A stretch of 64,000 nucleotides of DNA from Enchytraeus crypticus (lineage: Eukaryota; Annelida; Clitellata; Enchytraeida; Enchytraeidae): the NCBI GenBank assembly GCA_905160935.1, contig CAJHZI010000609.1, forward strand, positions 414,501-478,500. Direction: 5' to 3'. Each line of letters starts with the position of its first letter. The first letter of the stretch is position 1. A program made the position numbers and the translations under genes. This document shows, one piece after another, positions 12,601 through 23,710 of the stretch. The notes beneath the pieces were generated by a model. It saw only the letters and a program-made list of their open reading frames with translations, was not told the DNA's origin and made no database searches.

Positions 12601-14641
12601 ATTGAGAGATAGCGTACAATACTAGATGTGTCTTTGAGAAGCTGTAAATCTGCCAGTTTGATTAACGAAATTTATCGTAGCAGTTTTTAATTTTATTGAT
12701 ATGTTTAGCTGTGGATTTTTCACTTTAACTTAATTGAATCTACTTTGGATGCCGATTTTTAGGAATATTAGCAACTCTTGAATGATTCAGCTTGTTCTTG
12801 ATGAAACGCTTCAAGTACTTTATTTTACTATTGTTTCCAGGAAAGCTGAATGTGCTGAATGATTTAGCGTGTAGTTGTTTAACATAACTTTTTAAAATTG
12901 TTTGAATAAAGCCAAGTCAATTTCCTGCTCGATTGCATGTTGGTGACGAGGATGGCACAGAATTTGAACCATGCACCCACTGATCCGCTGTTGAACAACG
13001 TTCCAACAAGCCACCTTCAATACATCATTTTTATACAGTAATTATAATCTACTATTGTTTCTATTTTAAGCAGCAGATGCTGGGTATTTTGTCTCTGATA
13101 CTCATTATACACTATTGTCTGTAGGAGAAGCAGCAAGTTTTGGGTGACTTGGCTCTGAAGGCTGATATGACAACTAAGACCCTGAACGCTATTCCAGGAG
13201 TTGAGTGCAACGAGGTTATGGGAGCCATGTATGCTTTCCCTCGTATTGATCTACCTCCTAAAGCTATACAAGCTGCTAAGGTATCAATCCATCATTCTGT
13301 TATTCACTGTTTATATCTAAGCCAGTGTGCCTTCACGTAATTAATCTGCTAATTATAATTATGTATGCTGTCCTGAAAACAATCTCTCAGACAATAATTC
13401 CATGAATCAATCAATGAATTTAATAACTAATCACATTACGACACTAAATTTATGCACGTCCAATTATTTCTTTTTTGTTTGAGAGTTGAAAGACGCTGCT
13501 GAATTCGTCTAGTTTGTTTATTTCAAAGCGTTGTAAATGAGCTTAATGAATGTAAAAAATTAATAATTACTTCTCTAAATAAGTTTGGCGGGTAACATTT
13601 TTTGTATTGTCGTTGCATTGTATTGCACGCAGGATAAGGGTGTAGCGCCAGATTTCTTCTACTGTCAGCAGCTGTTGGAGGAGACGGGTATATGTGTGGT
13701 ACCAGGCAGCGGCTTTGGACAGAGAGAGGGCACTTATCATTTCAGGTATTCTGTGTGCTGTTGTCGTTGTTGTTTACTTAAGAGAGAATGAAATTGTAAT
13801 TGTAAATTGTAGTAATGAAGTTGTAGATTGTAAAATTGTAAGAATGAAATTGAGAGAGGGCACTTATCATTTCAGGTATTCTGTGTGACGTTGTTGTTGT
13901 TTACTTTAAGAGAGAATGTAATTGTAAATTGTAGTAATGAAATTGTAAATTGTAAAATTGTAAGAATGAAATTGAGAGAGGGCACTTATCATTTCAGGTA
14001 TTCTGTGTGATGTTGTTGTTTACTTTAAGAAAGAATGAAATTGCAAGAAAGTTGCTTAATATAAAGACAAGTGTTGTTGTTGTTGTTGTTGGCTTTAAGA
14101 GAATGCAATTGCAAGCAAGTGGCTTAATAAATGTATTATACAGCCAACAACAACAACACAGAAAAGTGCTGTTGTTGTTGACTTTAAGTCAATGCAATTA
14201 AGAATTAAGCATAAGAGAATTAAGAATAAGAGAATGCAATTGTACCAATTGCTTAATATAATGACTGTCATATGTTCAACATTTATTGTGGTGCTCACAG
14301 ATTGCAGCTTTTAGCAAGTTGTTTTGATCTGTTTTGAAATCACATGTAGGTACTCTATGCACACTGTATTGTACAATTAATTATCATAAAACTTAGCAAT
14401 CAATTTTGTTATAAATACGAGATATTTAATCTTAACGTGCTGATGAAATACAATTGGTTTGAGTGAATAATTTTATTCTGCTTGATTGACTAAATGATGG
14501 AATAGTTGATTAATCGATCTTTTATTAAATTGATTTTGATATTTTTTCAGAATGACCATTCTACCTCCCGTGGAACAGCTGAAGCAATTCTTGATTCGTT
14601 TCAAAGAATTCCATATCAAGTTCACTAAGCAGTATTCATAA
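621..14641 (+). CDS. GPT: Alanine aminotransferase (ALT/GPT), 12 exons, 5' partial
   Basis: PLP-dependent transaminase interconverting alanine + 2-oxoglutarate and pyruvate + glutamate. Exons: 621-710, 2402-2510, 3345-3478, 4579-4692, 5177-5309, 6502-6581, 7696-7829, 8711-8819, 11958-12023, 13125-13280, 13633-13745, 14551-14641. All junctions keep phase, with GT-AG borders, giving 442 residues ending at TAA 14639-14641. Family landmarks in order: [16 protein letters not shown] (exon 1), GASDGIK/SILK (exons 3/4), [12 protein letters not shown] (exon 4), INPGNPTGQ (exons 5/6), FILADEVYQ (exons 6/7), PLP-lysine segment [16 protein letters not shown] (exons 7/8), GAMYAFPRI (exon 10), [26 protein letters not shown] (split over exons 11/12). 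Homologues have about 50-100 more N-terminal residues, so the first exon(s) precede the window. Subcellular location cannot be judged without the N-terminus. Intron 8 holds a LINE; exons 4, 10 and 11 have tandemly duplicated edges. Identification is very secure; ALT1 versus ALT2 naming is not meaningful here. Confidence 0.96.
745..848 (+). repeat. Internally deleted copy of the GATGAT-tailed repeat
   Basis: Has the family's head (TGTCCGGGTTGTTTGAAGAA, TTGACCAACCGG) joined directly to its tail (GGGATTCAAGGGAAGATGAT). The middle ~150 bases are missing. GPT intron 1, 35 bases after exon 1. Confidence 0.7.
1450..1740 (-). repeat. GATGAT-tailed interspersed repeat (SINE-like), full-length type
   Basis: The minus strand runs from CCCGTGTTGTATCCGGGTTG through CGGTTAGTGAGCACCTAGGC and the LINE-like AGAGAGGAGTGAAGAAGG / TATCCCGACCCTAGTTAAAC to (GATGAT)n. 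Sister copies are at 27950-28250, 52867-53160, 53925-54180 and 61240-61505. Lies in GPT intron 1. Confidence 0.75.
2212..2356 (-). repeat. tRNA-derived SINE (family A) overlapping the GPT exon 2 acceptor region
   Basis: On the minus strand: GGAGCCAGTGGCGAAGTTGG (A-box-like) then GCGGGGTTCAAATCCTGGGC (B box) then GTCACTGACATCGCTTTCGA, CTGACGTTAACCTTAGCTTT. The tRNA-like head ends about 45 bases before exon 2. Same family at 4737, 7188, 25632, 29788 and 30478. Confidence 0.85.
3583..3715 (-). mobile_element. CR1/L2-like LINE 3'-tail fragment in GPT intron 3
   Basis: Begins with (ATA)n AAGGTTTA and contains GGATGATGTCAGAGACGTCC and ACACGTCACTACAGATCAAT. This is the reverse complement of the 3' untranslated tail of the 58045-59200 LINE. 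Confidence 0.8.
4461..4600 (+). repeat. 70-bp tandem duplication spanning the GPT exon 4 acceptor
   Basis: Copies 4461-4530 and 4531-4600. Each contains TTGATGATTG..., TGATTGATCTAG and then the first exon bases TC(A/G)ATACTGAAGCTGATGA. The real exon starts at 4579; the upstream copy supplies a second acceptor plus about 20 exon bases. Confidence 0.85.
4737..4880 (+). repeat. tRNA-derived SINE (family A), GPT intron 4
   Basis: GGAGCCAGTGGCGATGTCGG, GTGCGGGTTCCAATCCTGGG, CACTGACATCGCTTTCGAGT and ACTGACGTTAACTTAGC in order, beginning about 45 bases after exon 4. The B box has one change from GGTTCAAATCC. Confidence 0.85.
5386..5600 (+). repeat. SINE-like repeat with APE-LINE-like end (family E), GPT intron 5
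   Basis: GAGGAAGGCAACGGGAAACC, CCCAAGCTATAGGCTACATA, GGCATAGACTTTGTGAAGGG, TTAACATGTTGATCTGAGG, then TACCTTGAACCTGCC and CAGTGCACTGCAAAGAGA. The last part resembles the 3' terminus of the LINE at 9475-11696. A sister copy is at 32087-32307. Confidence 0.6.
7188..7296 (+). repeat. tRNA-derived SINE (family A), 5'-eroded, GPT intron 6
   Basis: GTGCGAGGTTCAAATCCTGG (B box), CGCCCGTCACTGTCATCGCT and GAGTGAGGAAACTG remain. The A-box half is reduced to AGTTGTGCTGTTAGTATG. Confidence 0.75.
9475..11696 (-). mobile_element. 5'-truncated APE-type non-LTR retrotransposon (LINE), dead copy
   Basis: Minus-strand LINE in GPT intron 8. Four broken frames read in order: 11695-10850 (end of the endonuclease, [10 protein letters not shown], then the RT start [16 protein letters not shown]), 10842-10192 (RT core: [41 protein letters not shown]), 10184-9927 ([16 protein letters not shown]) and 9903-9589 ([41 protein letters not shown]). 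Frameshifts separate the frames, so the copy is inactive. The 3' end is an AGAGAG tail (plus-strand CTCTCTCTC at about 9474-9483). The 12-bp word CTATGTGGTTAA occurs at 9463-9474 and again at 11697-11708, a target-site duplication. The N-terminal endonuclease is missing by 5' truncation. Clade (RTE-like or related) is not settled. Confidence 0.9.
12125..12312 (+). mobile_element. 3' end of a second APE-type LINE with (GATGAT)n tail, GPT intron 9
   Basis: Bases after about 12190 read in frame as [20 protein letters not shown], a typical LINE ORF2 C-terminus. An RGRPQLTW block lies just upstream in a shifted frame. The 3' end is AACTGGGATTAGGGGGATGATGATGATG. This is the only copy of the GATGAT-tailed repeats here that clearly carries coding sequence. 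Confidence 0.75.
13051..13170 (+). repeat. Diverged 60-bp duplication spanning the GPT exon 10 acceptor
   Basis: ACTATTGTTTCTATTTTAAG|CAGCAGAT..TGGGTATTTTG (13051-13110) parallels ACTATTGTCTGTAG|GAGAAGCAGCAAG..TGGGTGACTTGG (13111-13170). The upstream copy looks like a decayed duplicate of the acceptor and about 40 exon bases. Confidence 0.6.
13721..14090 (+). repeat. Three tandem copies of the GPT exon 11 end and its donor
   Basis: GGGCACTTATCATTTCAG|GTATTCTGTGTG occurs at about 13728, 13858 and 13980 (periods 130 and 122), each followed by TTTACTT-AAGAGAGAATG and an AATTGTAAATTGTA-type filler. The first is the true exon end (13745); the other two are exact 24-base exon-end copies with intact donors. 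Confidence 0.9.
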
Positions 14642-14685
14642 AGAACGATAACTACTATTTATAAATCTATTAAATTAATTTCAAG

Positions 14686-14691
14686 AATAAA
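14686..14691 (+). promoter_or_regulatory. Candidate polyadenylation signal of GPT
   Basis: A canonical AATAAA lies 45 bases after the GPT stop codon. It is followed at once by a small tandem repeat of an AATGTGTACTC-like unit (about 14697-14755). A second AATAAA occurs near 15009. Usage is inferred. Confidence 0.5.
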
Positions 14692-14759
14692 CGTGCATAA
14701 TGTGTACTCTTGCATAATGTGTACTCGTAATGTGTACTCATAATGTGTACTCATGTTTG

Positions 14760-15480
14760 ATTTATGCTCACATTTAAAGTCGTTATAAAACCGCCGCGGT
14801 AGACAAAGATCTCCATAGAACTTCTATATAATATTATCAAAATGCATGTTTGAAACGTTTATTTTTGCCCAAATTAGATCTTATACATTTATTTTTATAT
14901 TTAAATTTAGTTTAACACATTATTTTAAACATTTTGGTAATTTGGAATAGGCTATAATATAATTAATCACTTAAATATTCAAGATTTGAGTAAAATAATT
15001 GCTCATTAAATAAACTTTCCGTTTTGTTCAATTGTCACAACGTGTTTATAGTAGACAGTTTGATTTTGATCAATTAATCAATGAATACTTTTTTTTATCA
15101 ATATTTATAAATTCATATTATTGAGATGTTCGTTCATTGCGAGAAACGGTGTATTCCAATTTAAATTATGTATTCCATTAGTTACATTTTCATGTTATGT
15201 GTTCCATTAAGGTCGCTGTAGTAGAAGTAGTATAGTTCTAATTTATTCTTGCTGTCACTTGATTTTCTACGGCCCAATTTTTTGCCATAGTCAGGCGTTA
15301 CCAGACATAGCATTCATTGAACAGTCGTGATGATTTAAAGCTAGAGGCAGACGCCAATGAAAATGGCTGCTGCCTGTATAAATTGGTTATTTCAAGTTGT
15401 TGGTCTTCGTGTTAGGTTAAAGTTATTGATTGTTTAAATTATTTTCAAACTCATAATTTTTTTAAATAATAGGTTTGCCG
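14760..15480. other. Non-coding AT-rich sequence downstream of GPT
   Basis: No exon, repeat family or RNA gene recognised apart from a second AATAAA near 15009. Confidence 0.6.
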
Positions 15481-15482
15481 TG

Positions 15483-15868
15483 AGTTAGCATACAATGATG
15501 GGTTGCAGCATACAATGATGGGTTATAGCATACAGTGATGGGTTGTAGCATTGTATCATACAATGCTGGGTTGTAGTATACAATGCAGGGTTGTAGCATA
15601 CAATGCTGGGTTGTATCATTCAATGCTGAGTTGTATCATACAATGCAGGGTTGTATCATACAATGCTGAGTTGTATCATACAACGCAGGTTGTATCATAC
15701 AATGCTGGGTTGTAGCATATAATGCAGGGTTGTAGCATACAATGCTGGGTTGTAGCATACAATGCTGGGTTGTAGCATATAATGCAGGGTTGTAGCATAC
15801 AATGCTGGGTTGTAGCATACAATGCAGGGTTGTAGCATACAATGCAGGGTTGTAGCATACAATGCAAT
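15483..15868. repeat. ~20-bp minisatellite downstream of GPT
   Basis: About 19 copies of GTAGCATACAATGCTGGGTT with GCAGG/TGATGG variants. Intergenic. Confidence 0.9.
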
Positions 15869-15887
15869 TTAATGGTAGTAGTAATTT

Positions 15888-16207
15888 TGGATGGTAGATT
15901 ATATCTAGCACAGTATTTAGGATGGTAGATTATATCTAGCACAGTATTTAGGATGGTAGATTATATCTAGCACAGTATTTAGGATGGTAGATTATATCTA
16001 GCACAGTATTTAGGATGGTAGATTATATCTAGCACAGTATTTAGGATAGTAGATTGTATCTAGCACAGTATTTAGGATGGTAGATTATATCTAGCACAGT
16101 ATTTAGGATGGTAGATTGTATCTAGCACAGTATTTAGGATGGTAGATTATATCTAGCACAGTATTTAGGATGGTAGATTGTATCTAGCACAGTATTTAGG
16201 ATGGTAA
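15888..16207. repeat. 31-bp minisatellite downstream of GPT
   Basis: About ten nearly identical copies of GGATGGTAGATTATATCTAG + CACAGTATTTA, starting about 20 bases after the 20-bp array. An AGATTGTATC variant alternates near the end. Confidence 0.92.
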
Positions 16208-16363
16208 GGCCTATCGCTGTTGATGTTGGGCCTGTAATTATGACAATCACTGGGGAAAAATATAAACCTCTAGAGAAATCACAGGAATTTTTGTAGAGCT
16301 CAACATATTGTAACAATGCTTTCCCACTTTTTAAGGGAAGAAAATTTGACATATCATATCAAA

Positions 16364-16399
16364 TTTTCTATTAAACATGACTGCATGTTTAATAGAAAA
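16364..16399. repeat. Perfect 16-bp inverted repeat with 4-nt loop
   Basis: Arm TTTTCTATTAAACATG and its exact reverse complement, loop ACTG. Confidence 0.9.
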
Positions 16400-16561
16400 C
16401 TAATAGTTACTAAAGGGTTGCAACATTTCCTGAAAATAAGTTTCAGGAATTCATTTTGGCAATATTAATAGATTATTTATCAAAACTAATTTATTATAAT
16501 AATAAAATAATTATTATATTATCTATAATATTTAATTTACCAACTTAGATTATAAATAGTT

Positions 16562-16895
16562 CTCTTCTTCTAGTGCACTGCCTAACGGCAGGTCCCTGGC
16601 ATAGAACTATTCAAACCAATTCTATCCTCAGCTTTTCATTTCTATATAAGAATTGGTTATCAAATCATCCAACATCCCATGTCTTGGTCTACAACTAAAA
16701 TTTTTCCCTTCAATCTTCTTTCAATTACGTCCATCTACAAACCAGTGGCATTTCCCCTTACACTGTGTCTTATCCTGCTTTTCTTTCTTTTTGTTATAAC
16801 TTTTTGTTTCTAATAACTGTCTCTCTGTACTGACTCTTTCAAGAACTTCTTCGTTGGTTTAGCTCTGTGTGCCATTTAATCTTGGGGAAATTTAA
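16562..16895 (-). mobile_element. Diverged APE-type LINE 3' fragment
   Basis: It begins with the family's terminal sequence (TAGTGCACTGCCTA, GGCAGGTCC) and continues with degraded homology to 9490-9790. It is more diverged than the copies at 1-205 and 9475-11696 and lies in the GPT-GCSH intergenic space. A perfect 20-bp inverted repeat overlaps its inner end (16891-16934). Confidence 0.65.
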
Positions 16896-16934
16896 TGGTG
16901 AGGTGAGTCATCTTTGACTCACCTCACCATTAAA
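16891..16934. repeat. Perfect 20-bp inverted repeat with 4-nt loop
   Basis: Arms TTTAATGGTGAGGTGAGTCA and its exact reverse complement, loop TCTT. At the edge of a LINE fragment. Confidence 0.92.
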
Positions 16935-18935
16935 TCAACTCCTGCCTTAGTCGCCTTTTACACGATGCAGCTTGTTTGCGGCGGCCCTATTCTGCGGGGG
17001 GCCCAACTACACCTGGGAATAACGCGGGGTTACAGTTACAGGGAGATAAAATTAGCTAGTATATTTCAAACTCCACTTGCATAGTTAAACATACAATATA
17101 GTCCTAATTGTTTTCTTTGGTATTTTTAATTTTCGTTTTTAATATTTGACACAAAATGCAGAAGGCTTTAGACATTTACATGTTTATCTAGATAACTAAT
17201 AACAATCTTTGATATAAAGCATATAATATTTATTACTTACTAGTAATATATAGATTATTTTTTCACTTGAGGTGTACTTAGAGATACTCTGCCCTGCCAC
17301 ACTACTACTTGTTTGTCAGGGGGTGGGGCAACTAATCTTCACATCTCAGGTCTCTCTTATTTTGCATATTTTAAATTATTTGAACACAATTTCAGAATGT
17401 ATAGTATTTTTTACTCTTATATTATTTGTGTTTTGTTGATTTTTCCGTCTTGCCTTTGTAATATTCTATTTTAAATATTTAATACTATTCAGAATTTTGA
17501 ATATTGCATGAATACTTTCCTATTGTTCTTTGAACCATTAAATACTTCTCTATTTCATATATTTAATTATTTTGACAGTTCTATTGCTTATATTTCATAA
17601 AATATTATTCGTGTAGAGGTGTTGATAAAATAAATAACAATATATTTAGATTTTTGAGTATATACCTGTATTAGGTATTTGATATATAAAGTAGGTATTA
17701 GATATATAAAGTAGACACGATTTCCTCAGAATTAGGAGGCCTTCGGTTTGAATCAAGATGGACGTCTCTGATTTGTACAGATGGTACAGAGACAAATTAG
17801 ACTTAGCTCTACAGTTTGAAACACAAACTTATGTTATGTTAATATAATTATGTTGTATAAAATACTAATTTATACTTTCTATTTACACAATATAATGTAA
17901 TTTTATTATTGAGTATGATATCTAGTAATCAGAAGTAAATATCTCTTTTCCATGTGGTCTTTCATTCAGAGCCGCTTCATCTGTAATTGAATTCAGGAAG
18001 TTATGCTAAATGTAAAACTCTTCGTAAGTTATCTACAGAGCCCAGATAGATATCCAAGACAATCTATAGAGGTGGATTATGGAGAGAATTTAACTGAAAG
18101 TTTTTCTGCTACGATAAAAAATAAGTTCGATATAATATTATCTTCAATATAATAAGCTACCGAATCGCATTCAATTTATCCCTTAAAATAGTAAACCTGA
18201 ATTCTACTATCATTGGACTTAAAAGTATAACGCCAACTGCAACTAAATAGACAGCGTATTATTAAACCTAAACGTTAACTGATAGATAGCATAGAAGTAA
18301 AGAAAGGTAATGCACAACTTCAAATTGATAGTTAATAATAGTGTTACGGTGACATACAATTACAGATAGTGCATTAAAAACAGTATTAGTTCGATAGTTA
18401 ACACCTTAATGTGAATAATTTAATACATGATACATTTGGGGACTCACTTGGAATGACAAAATGTTTTTGTAAGAGCGATATTGACAGACTTAGTAGGCCC
18501 AGAAGGAAAAAAATTGATACTTCACTTCTTAAATAATTGTAGGATTCAGATATATAGAAATAAACCATAATACACAATCACTAAATCACAAGTGAATATA
18601 ATGCAGGCTAGTTTAGCCATTATAATGACGTCTGGAGACGATATTAAAATAGGAAGAAGACCAAGTACAAATGCCACGCCAATGATCAGTCACATAAAGC
18701 TTTAAGCTTGATTTCAGTTTAATTGCCCAATGGGAGGCGATTGACAAGTATTTGGATTTCAATTGCTCATCAATTGGTTTGCAGTTAAGCACTAAACCAT
18801 CATGACATAATATCTGCGTACAGTTTAATTAACAGCTGCTCTATTTCAGATCTAATATACAGTTTCATTATTTCCAATCTAATGTTAACCGGTAATCGCT
18901 TATGGGTATCAAGCGAGTTACTAGAGTAATTACTA
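16935..18935. other. GPT-GCSH intergenic sequence
   Basis: No coding signal. A decayed SINE-like B box is at 17735-17750 and short direct repeats (GTAGGTATTAGATATATAAA) at about 17685-17715. Both flanking genes end here (convergent). Confidence 0.6.
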
Positions 18936-21900
18936 CTAATGTTGGTCTTTGAGAAAAGCTTCGTATTTCTTGTCGTCCATTAACGTCTTCAGTTCCTCCG
19001 GTTTCTTCAGCTCAATCGTAAATAGCCAGCCTAAGAAATATTTCATATAGAATTATATTTAGTGTATCAATTCACAAAATATATTAATTTGTTGAACCAT
19101 CCGATAGTTGCGGATAATATCAATGAGCGTTAAATCAGCACACAACAAGATAACAAATGACAGCATAGTAATAGAGTAATAGAATATTTAAGTTTCTTGT
19201 ACATACGACATAATGTAATGTCATGTAAGTTTACATTATCGAAACTGAGGTCGATTCAGCCCTTGTGGGTCCCATCCTTTACTAGAAATTCAGCCACTAT
19301 CCTTGCTAACTCTATAGTTCATTCAAAGCTTGACTACTGTAATTCATTATTACATGGATTGCCTACTTCTTCTCTCAATCGTTTGCAACACGTCCAAAAT
19401 TCTCTTGCACGTGTTGTTTGTAAGTCCTCTCGACTTCAATTTCGCTCTCTTTCTCTACTTCGCAGTCTTCATTGGCTCCCTGTTAATCAACGCATAAAAT
19501 ATAAAATAGCTCTATTAACTTTCAAAACTCTGCGATTTGGCAAGCCTTCTTACTTATCTGAAATTCTTCTTCCCTATCGTCCCTCACGTGCACTTCGCTC
19601 CACCGATGCCAATCTTCTCTCAGTTCCAAATATTCTCACGTTATTGGGCAGACGTTCATTTTCTTACGCAGCACCCACAATCTGGAACTCTTTACCTGCT
19701 AATCTTCGCTCTTGTTCTTCTCTTTCAACATTCTCTAGCAAGCTTAAAACTTACCTTTTCCCACCATAGACGTAATCAATCTACCTTGACCATTTTTTGA
19801 TCACCGGACTGGCTTTCGTTTAGGACCTTACTTCTCCTCAGCACATTTCTTTCGCAGATTGGTCTGGGTGAATTGATCTGTAGTGATGTGTGCTGTTGGG
19901 GACGTCCCTGACATCAACCCTGGATGAGGAAACGGACGTTAAACTTTTATTATTTATTATTTAATTCTTAGGTGAGCTGATCAGTGTAAAATCTTTGATA
20001 TTTCCAGGACAAGTAAATCGGTACATGATTTCAATGGTACAGCAGTTTAAACATATGGTATTATAAGTGAAAAACATCATAATGAAAATAATTAATTTGA
20101 CTAATGTTATAAAGCTTAATACAATCAGGCAATGAATGAGCACAGTTGGAGCTTAAAAAATTAATCAGCAAAATCAATTTACACGCATAATAACGTTAAA
20201 GTGCAGAACTGCTCAATGTAAGCAGTTTTCACATATCCACAATGTCTCCTAAATGCAAGTTTCATACTAATTATATGCAATTTTACAATTATTTTAATTT
20301 TTATTTATACTTAATATCACAAGAATGCAAGATAATGATTGTGATATACGACTGTAGTGTCTGGCAGTTTTAGATGCACTGCTACTGGGTTGAAACAGGC
20401 TTAGGCTCAAATATTCTAATTCTAAAACACTGAAGTGCCCAAAACAATTTAGCCAGCATACGTTATCGGAAACTGAATAATTAATAGACAATAATAATTA
20501 AAAATAGATAATAATACTAATTAATAAATCATTCTAGTATGGGGCTTAAAATCTTATTTTCCAAACAAAACCAGCCGTCAAAACATCACAAATCCAATGT
20601 GTCTTTTGTTAAAGCGATTAATAGATATATCAACCTTTTTCATAACATGATTTGTTGATAAGACCTGGGGTGTCTTCTAGAGCCTTGTTCTTTGAAAGAA
20701 TCTTACCAGACACCGGTGTGTATACTTCTGAAGCCGCCTTAACACTCTCCAGTGCTCCTACCTCATCTGTATTAACCCGTAATCAATCAATCAACCAATT
20801 GATCAATCGTATCAAGCTGTCTTGAATAGTGTCTCTGGCAACTATCCCAACTACTATGAATAACATAATTATACATAGTTAAAATCTGCATAAAAGATGC
20901 TAGCATGGCTTTTCATGCTGATGTTGGGTTCGAATCTCTAACTCTAGAGATCAGTTACGATGCAGTAGGTCACTCTAGCCATTTAGCAAAACTGCTAAAT
21001 ATGCTAAAGATATAGATAACAGAGACTCCTATATACGTCATGGAAATTACCTAGATAATTTCAACACTAAATCTGAGATAGTGCACGTCAATAAACATGA
21101 AATTTATTTGCACAAATCACCAAAAATATAAGCACCTGTAAAATTTACAAATTAATAAATTTAACGAAATTAATAATCTAGAAACTTCTTCGAGTGCAGA
21201 GTATATGAGCCTATCACGAGTTCCACGTAGCGCATCAGTAAGTTGTACTACAGCAGATCAATTGATGTAAGATTCAAATTAAACGCTCACCCCATCACAA
21301 GCATTCTCTCAAGACAAGAAACTACTGCTCTCTCTCTCTAACAGTGTACGGCCCACTGGTAGGTCCATGGTATATAACGCCTCCACTCTTCTCTGTCTCT
21401 CGTTTCCCTCTTCATGTCACATACGAGACAACAAGTGGATCTTTAAATCATCTAACATGATATACCAATATCCTTGGGGGATTCTGCTTATGACGAGGTG
21501 GGCCCCTATGCCTTCCTCAGCTTCGGCTAATATTTACTGAGCAGGGGCATCATTCCCTGAGAAAACTATCCTGTTTACCCGGAAACTATTGCAACTATTA
21601 TTTAAAAACTTAAACTTTGCTGCAGTTTTAGCTTTTTGTACTAAAACATTATTATTTAAGGTTAAAAGCCAAACAAGCATAGTCACAATTAAAAATAATA
21701 ATAAGTTCCACTCGTTTATTCATATGCTAGAGCAAACAAACCGTGCTGGTTAAATTCTTCTCCTACTTCCGGTAGCTGAGCATATACTATGTCTCCAAGA
21801 GCTTCCTAGTGATTACAATAAGATTAGGTATCAAAATAACTCCAAATTCTAGGCTCACTCATCATTGATAGCTAGCGTTTCAATTGATGACAGTAATTTA

Positions 21901-23710
21901 AAATTGGAATTTAAAACTTAAAATAATTAAATTAACTTAAATTTATCAATATTTTCTCACATTCTATAAACATTTGCAATTACAATTAATAATTGACACG
22001 AGTTAAGTTTGAAATATGTATTTCATATTTACAGAAAATAATCCTTTCTAGTATGAAACAAGTCAATGGATACTAACAGATACACTTTTATTAATATCTA
22101 TTTGATTTACTTTATATCTGATACAAATTTTGATGCTATCATGGAGGTATCAAATAATCTTTTAGTAAATAAATAACACACATTTTTTTCAAATCAAATG
22201 CAGACTAAGTGAGATCAGTACACATCCACTAAATTAGTAGACACAGAGTATGCAAGTAATGAAAATAAAAAATATTAAGGCGAGAAGTAAATGACAGAAC
22301 CACAGACATATAATAAAAATTCTACAATAGTTTCTACCTGTGCATACTGACTTATTCCAACAGTTCCAACATTTCCATCAGCAATAACCCATTCATGTTT
22401 GTCAGAAAATAGTCTTGGACCAGCAGCTGAATAACAATAAATTTGCCATAATAATTAATAATTAAGCACTAAAATTTTAACATACATATAAACTGCAATT
22501 AATTTTAACATACATATAAACTGCACTTAATTTTAACATACATATAAACTGCAATTAATTTTAACATACATATAAACTGCAATTAATCAGAATGAGAAGT
22601 TTAAGATGGATGTTTTTGAAACAGGGACATAATCTTACAATTTTACCAAATTTATGAAGTCAACATAGCTCGGAACTTTCCTATTAATGATCGCTGTAAG
22701 CAAGTCATAGGATTAGTGAGATGATTAGGATTTGGGTTGTTAGAGGTTCATTAAAGAGTTGTGAATTAATGGCTAAAAATTCCGTAATACAAAAGTGAAA
22801 ATCAAATATCTTAAAATCGACACTGTAGCATAATATATCATTTTATCTGCAATATTTGAAGTAAAATTCACGGTTGTTTCAATTTTCAGCAAGGAATTAC
22901 AATTTTTGAATATGTCGTAGCGTGCTCTTGTAAATCTGCTACTTTGCTTGCAAATAAGTACAAAGAGCATAACAATAGAAGGTGTTGTTGCTGTCGCCTA
23001 AGATGCCGGTCTGTACCCCGGCTGCACTGAAATATAGCATGTCATCAACAATGCTATCATCAAATGCTGTCATCATCTACATTACGCACTTCATTCATAA
23101 ATTTGTCTATAGACTTTTCATACTACGTAGTGCCAGTTTTGCACAGATTACTAAACAAAGCCAGGTGGGGCAGTAATGGGGGAAGTGGGGAGGGGTGTGT
23201 GTTTATATTGATAGCAGGCAATGTTTAATACATACACATATATTTATTAGGTATTTCATTTATTAACAGAATGACATTAAATAAATTCAAAAGGAAATTA
23301 TATTTCAATTAATTATCAAATGATTATAAAATACTGTCGTAATTTACAGTTAATATGTCTAGCTAAAGTATCTAGAGAAGATACCTTACTTTTAAGAGAT
23401 ATTTTACATTATAAATGCCTGCCGTAAAACAATTAACTCTTGAGTGCACAGTGGAGCCCTCCAACGAATAAGCAAATTTTTTAAGTAAACAAGTTTTATG
23501 AAAGGTTCATAACAGAACGTAATCCTGCCATTTCTGCAGTTGTTGCTTTTATTTTTTGAATATTAAGCACTCACCGGATCGGGGTGTAGAAATGGAAAGA
23601 CACCGCCCGATATGGTACGGGACCGCACATGGCACTAAATTAGACCTATCGTGAAGCTTTGTAAGTGACAACCGAAACCGACAAGTAATCCTTCCGAACG
23701 TTGCAGCCAT
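18936..23710 (-). CDS. GCSH: Glycine cleavage system H protein, mitochondrial, 5 exons, complete
   Basis: Lipoyl carrier of the mitochondrial glycine cleavage system; it shuttles the aminomethyl group between the P, T and L proteins. Exons in transcript order (minus strand): 23710-23575, 22426-22338, 21805-21742, 20766-20635, 19030-18936. Phases agree and all introns are GT-AG, giving 171 aa, close to the usual length. Residues 1-46 are Arg-rich and lack acids apart from one Asp, as in a mitochondrial presequence. The domain starts at LFSDKHEWV and continues [18 protein letters not shown], then [18 protein letters not shown], with the lipoylated lysine at about K106, then [10 protein letters not shown] and [15 protein letters not shown]. 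The ATG at 23710 starts the only frame that supplies a presequence. Intron 4 contains a CR1/L2-like LINE in antisense; intron 1 has a 28-bp minisatellite. The gene converges on GPT. Confidence 0.96.
19225..19945 (+). mobile_element. CR1/L2-like LINE 3' fragment in GCSH intron 4
   Basis: An open frame (about 19197-19769) carries the C-terminal part of a CR1/L2-type LINE ORF2: [73 protein letters not shown]. The untranslated tail contains GACGTCCCTGACATCAACC, GAGGAAACGGACGTTAA and a TTATT-type microsatellite. It is antisense to GCSH. It is nearly identical to the copy at 58045-59200. Confidence 0.9.
21328..21462 (-). mobile_element. APE-type LINE 3'-end fragment in GCSH intron 3
   Basis: CTCTCTCTCTAACAGTG followed by CCCACTGGTAGGTCCATGG and TATATAACGCCTCCACTCTT match the extreme 3' end of the 9475-11696 LINE. 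Only the terminal ~130 bases remain. Confidence 0.75.
22490..22590. repeat. 28-bp minisatellite in GCSH intron 1
   Basis: Four copies of TTTTAACATACATATAAACT + GCAATTAA, about 65 bases upstream (transcript sense) of exon 2. Confidence 0.9.

Noticed and set aside
15483..16207. Regularly spaced repeats resembling a CRISPR array
   Set aside because: Units are directly abutting minisatellites without unique spacers, in an intron-bearing animal genome.
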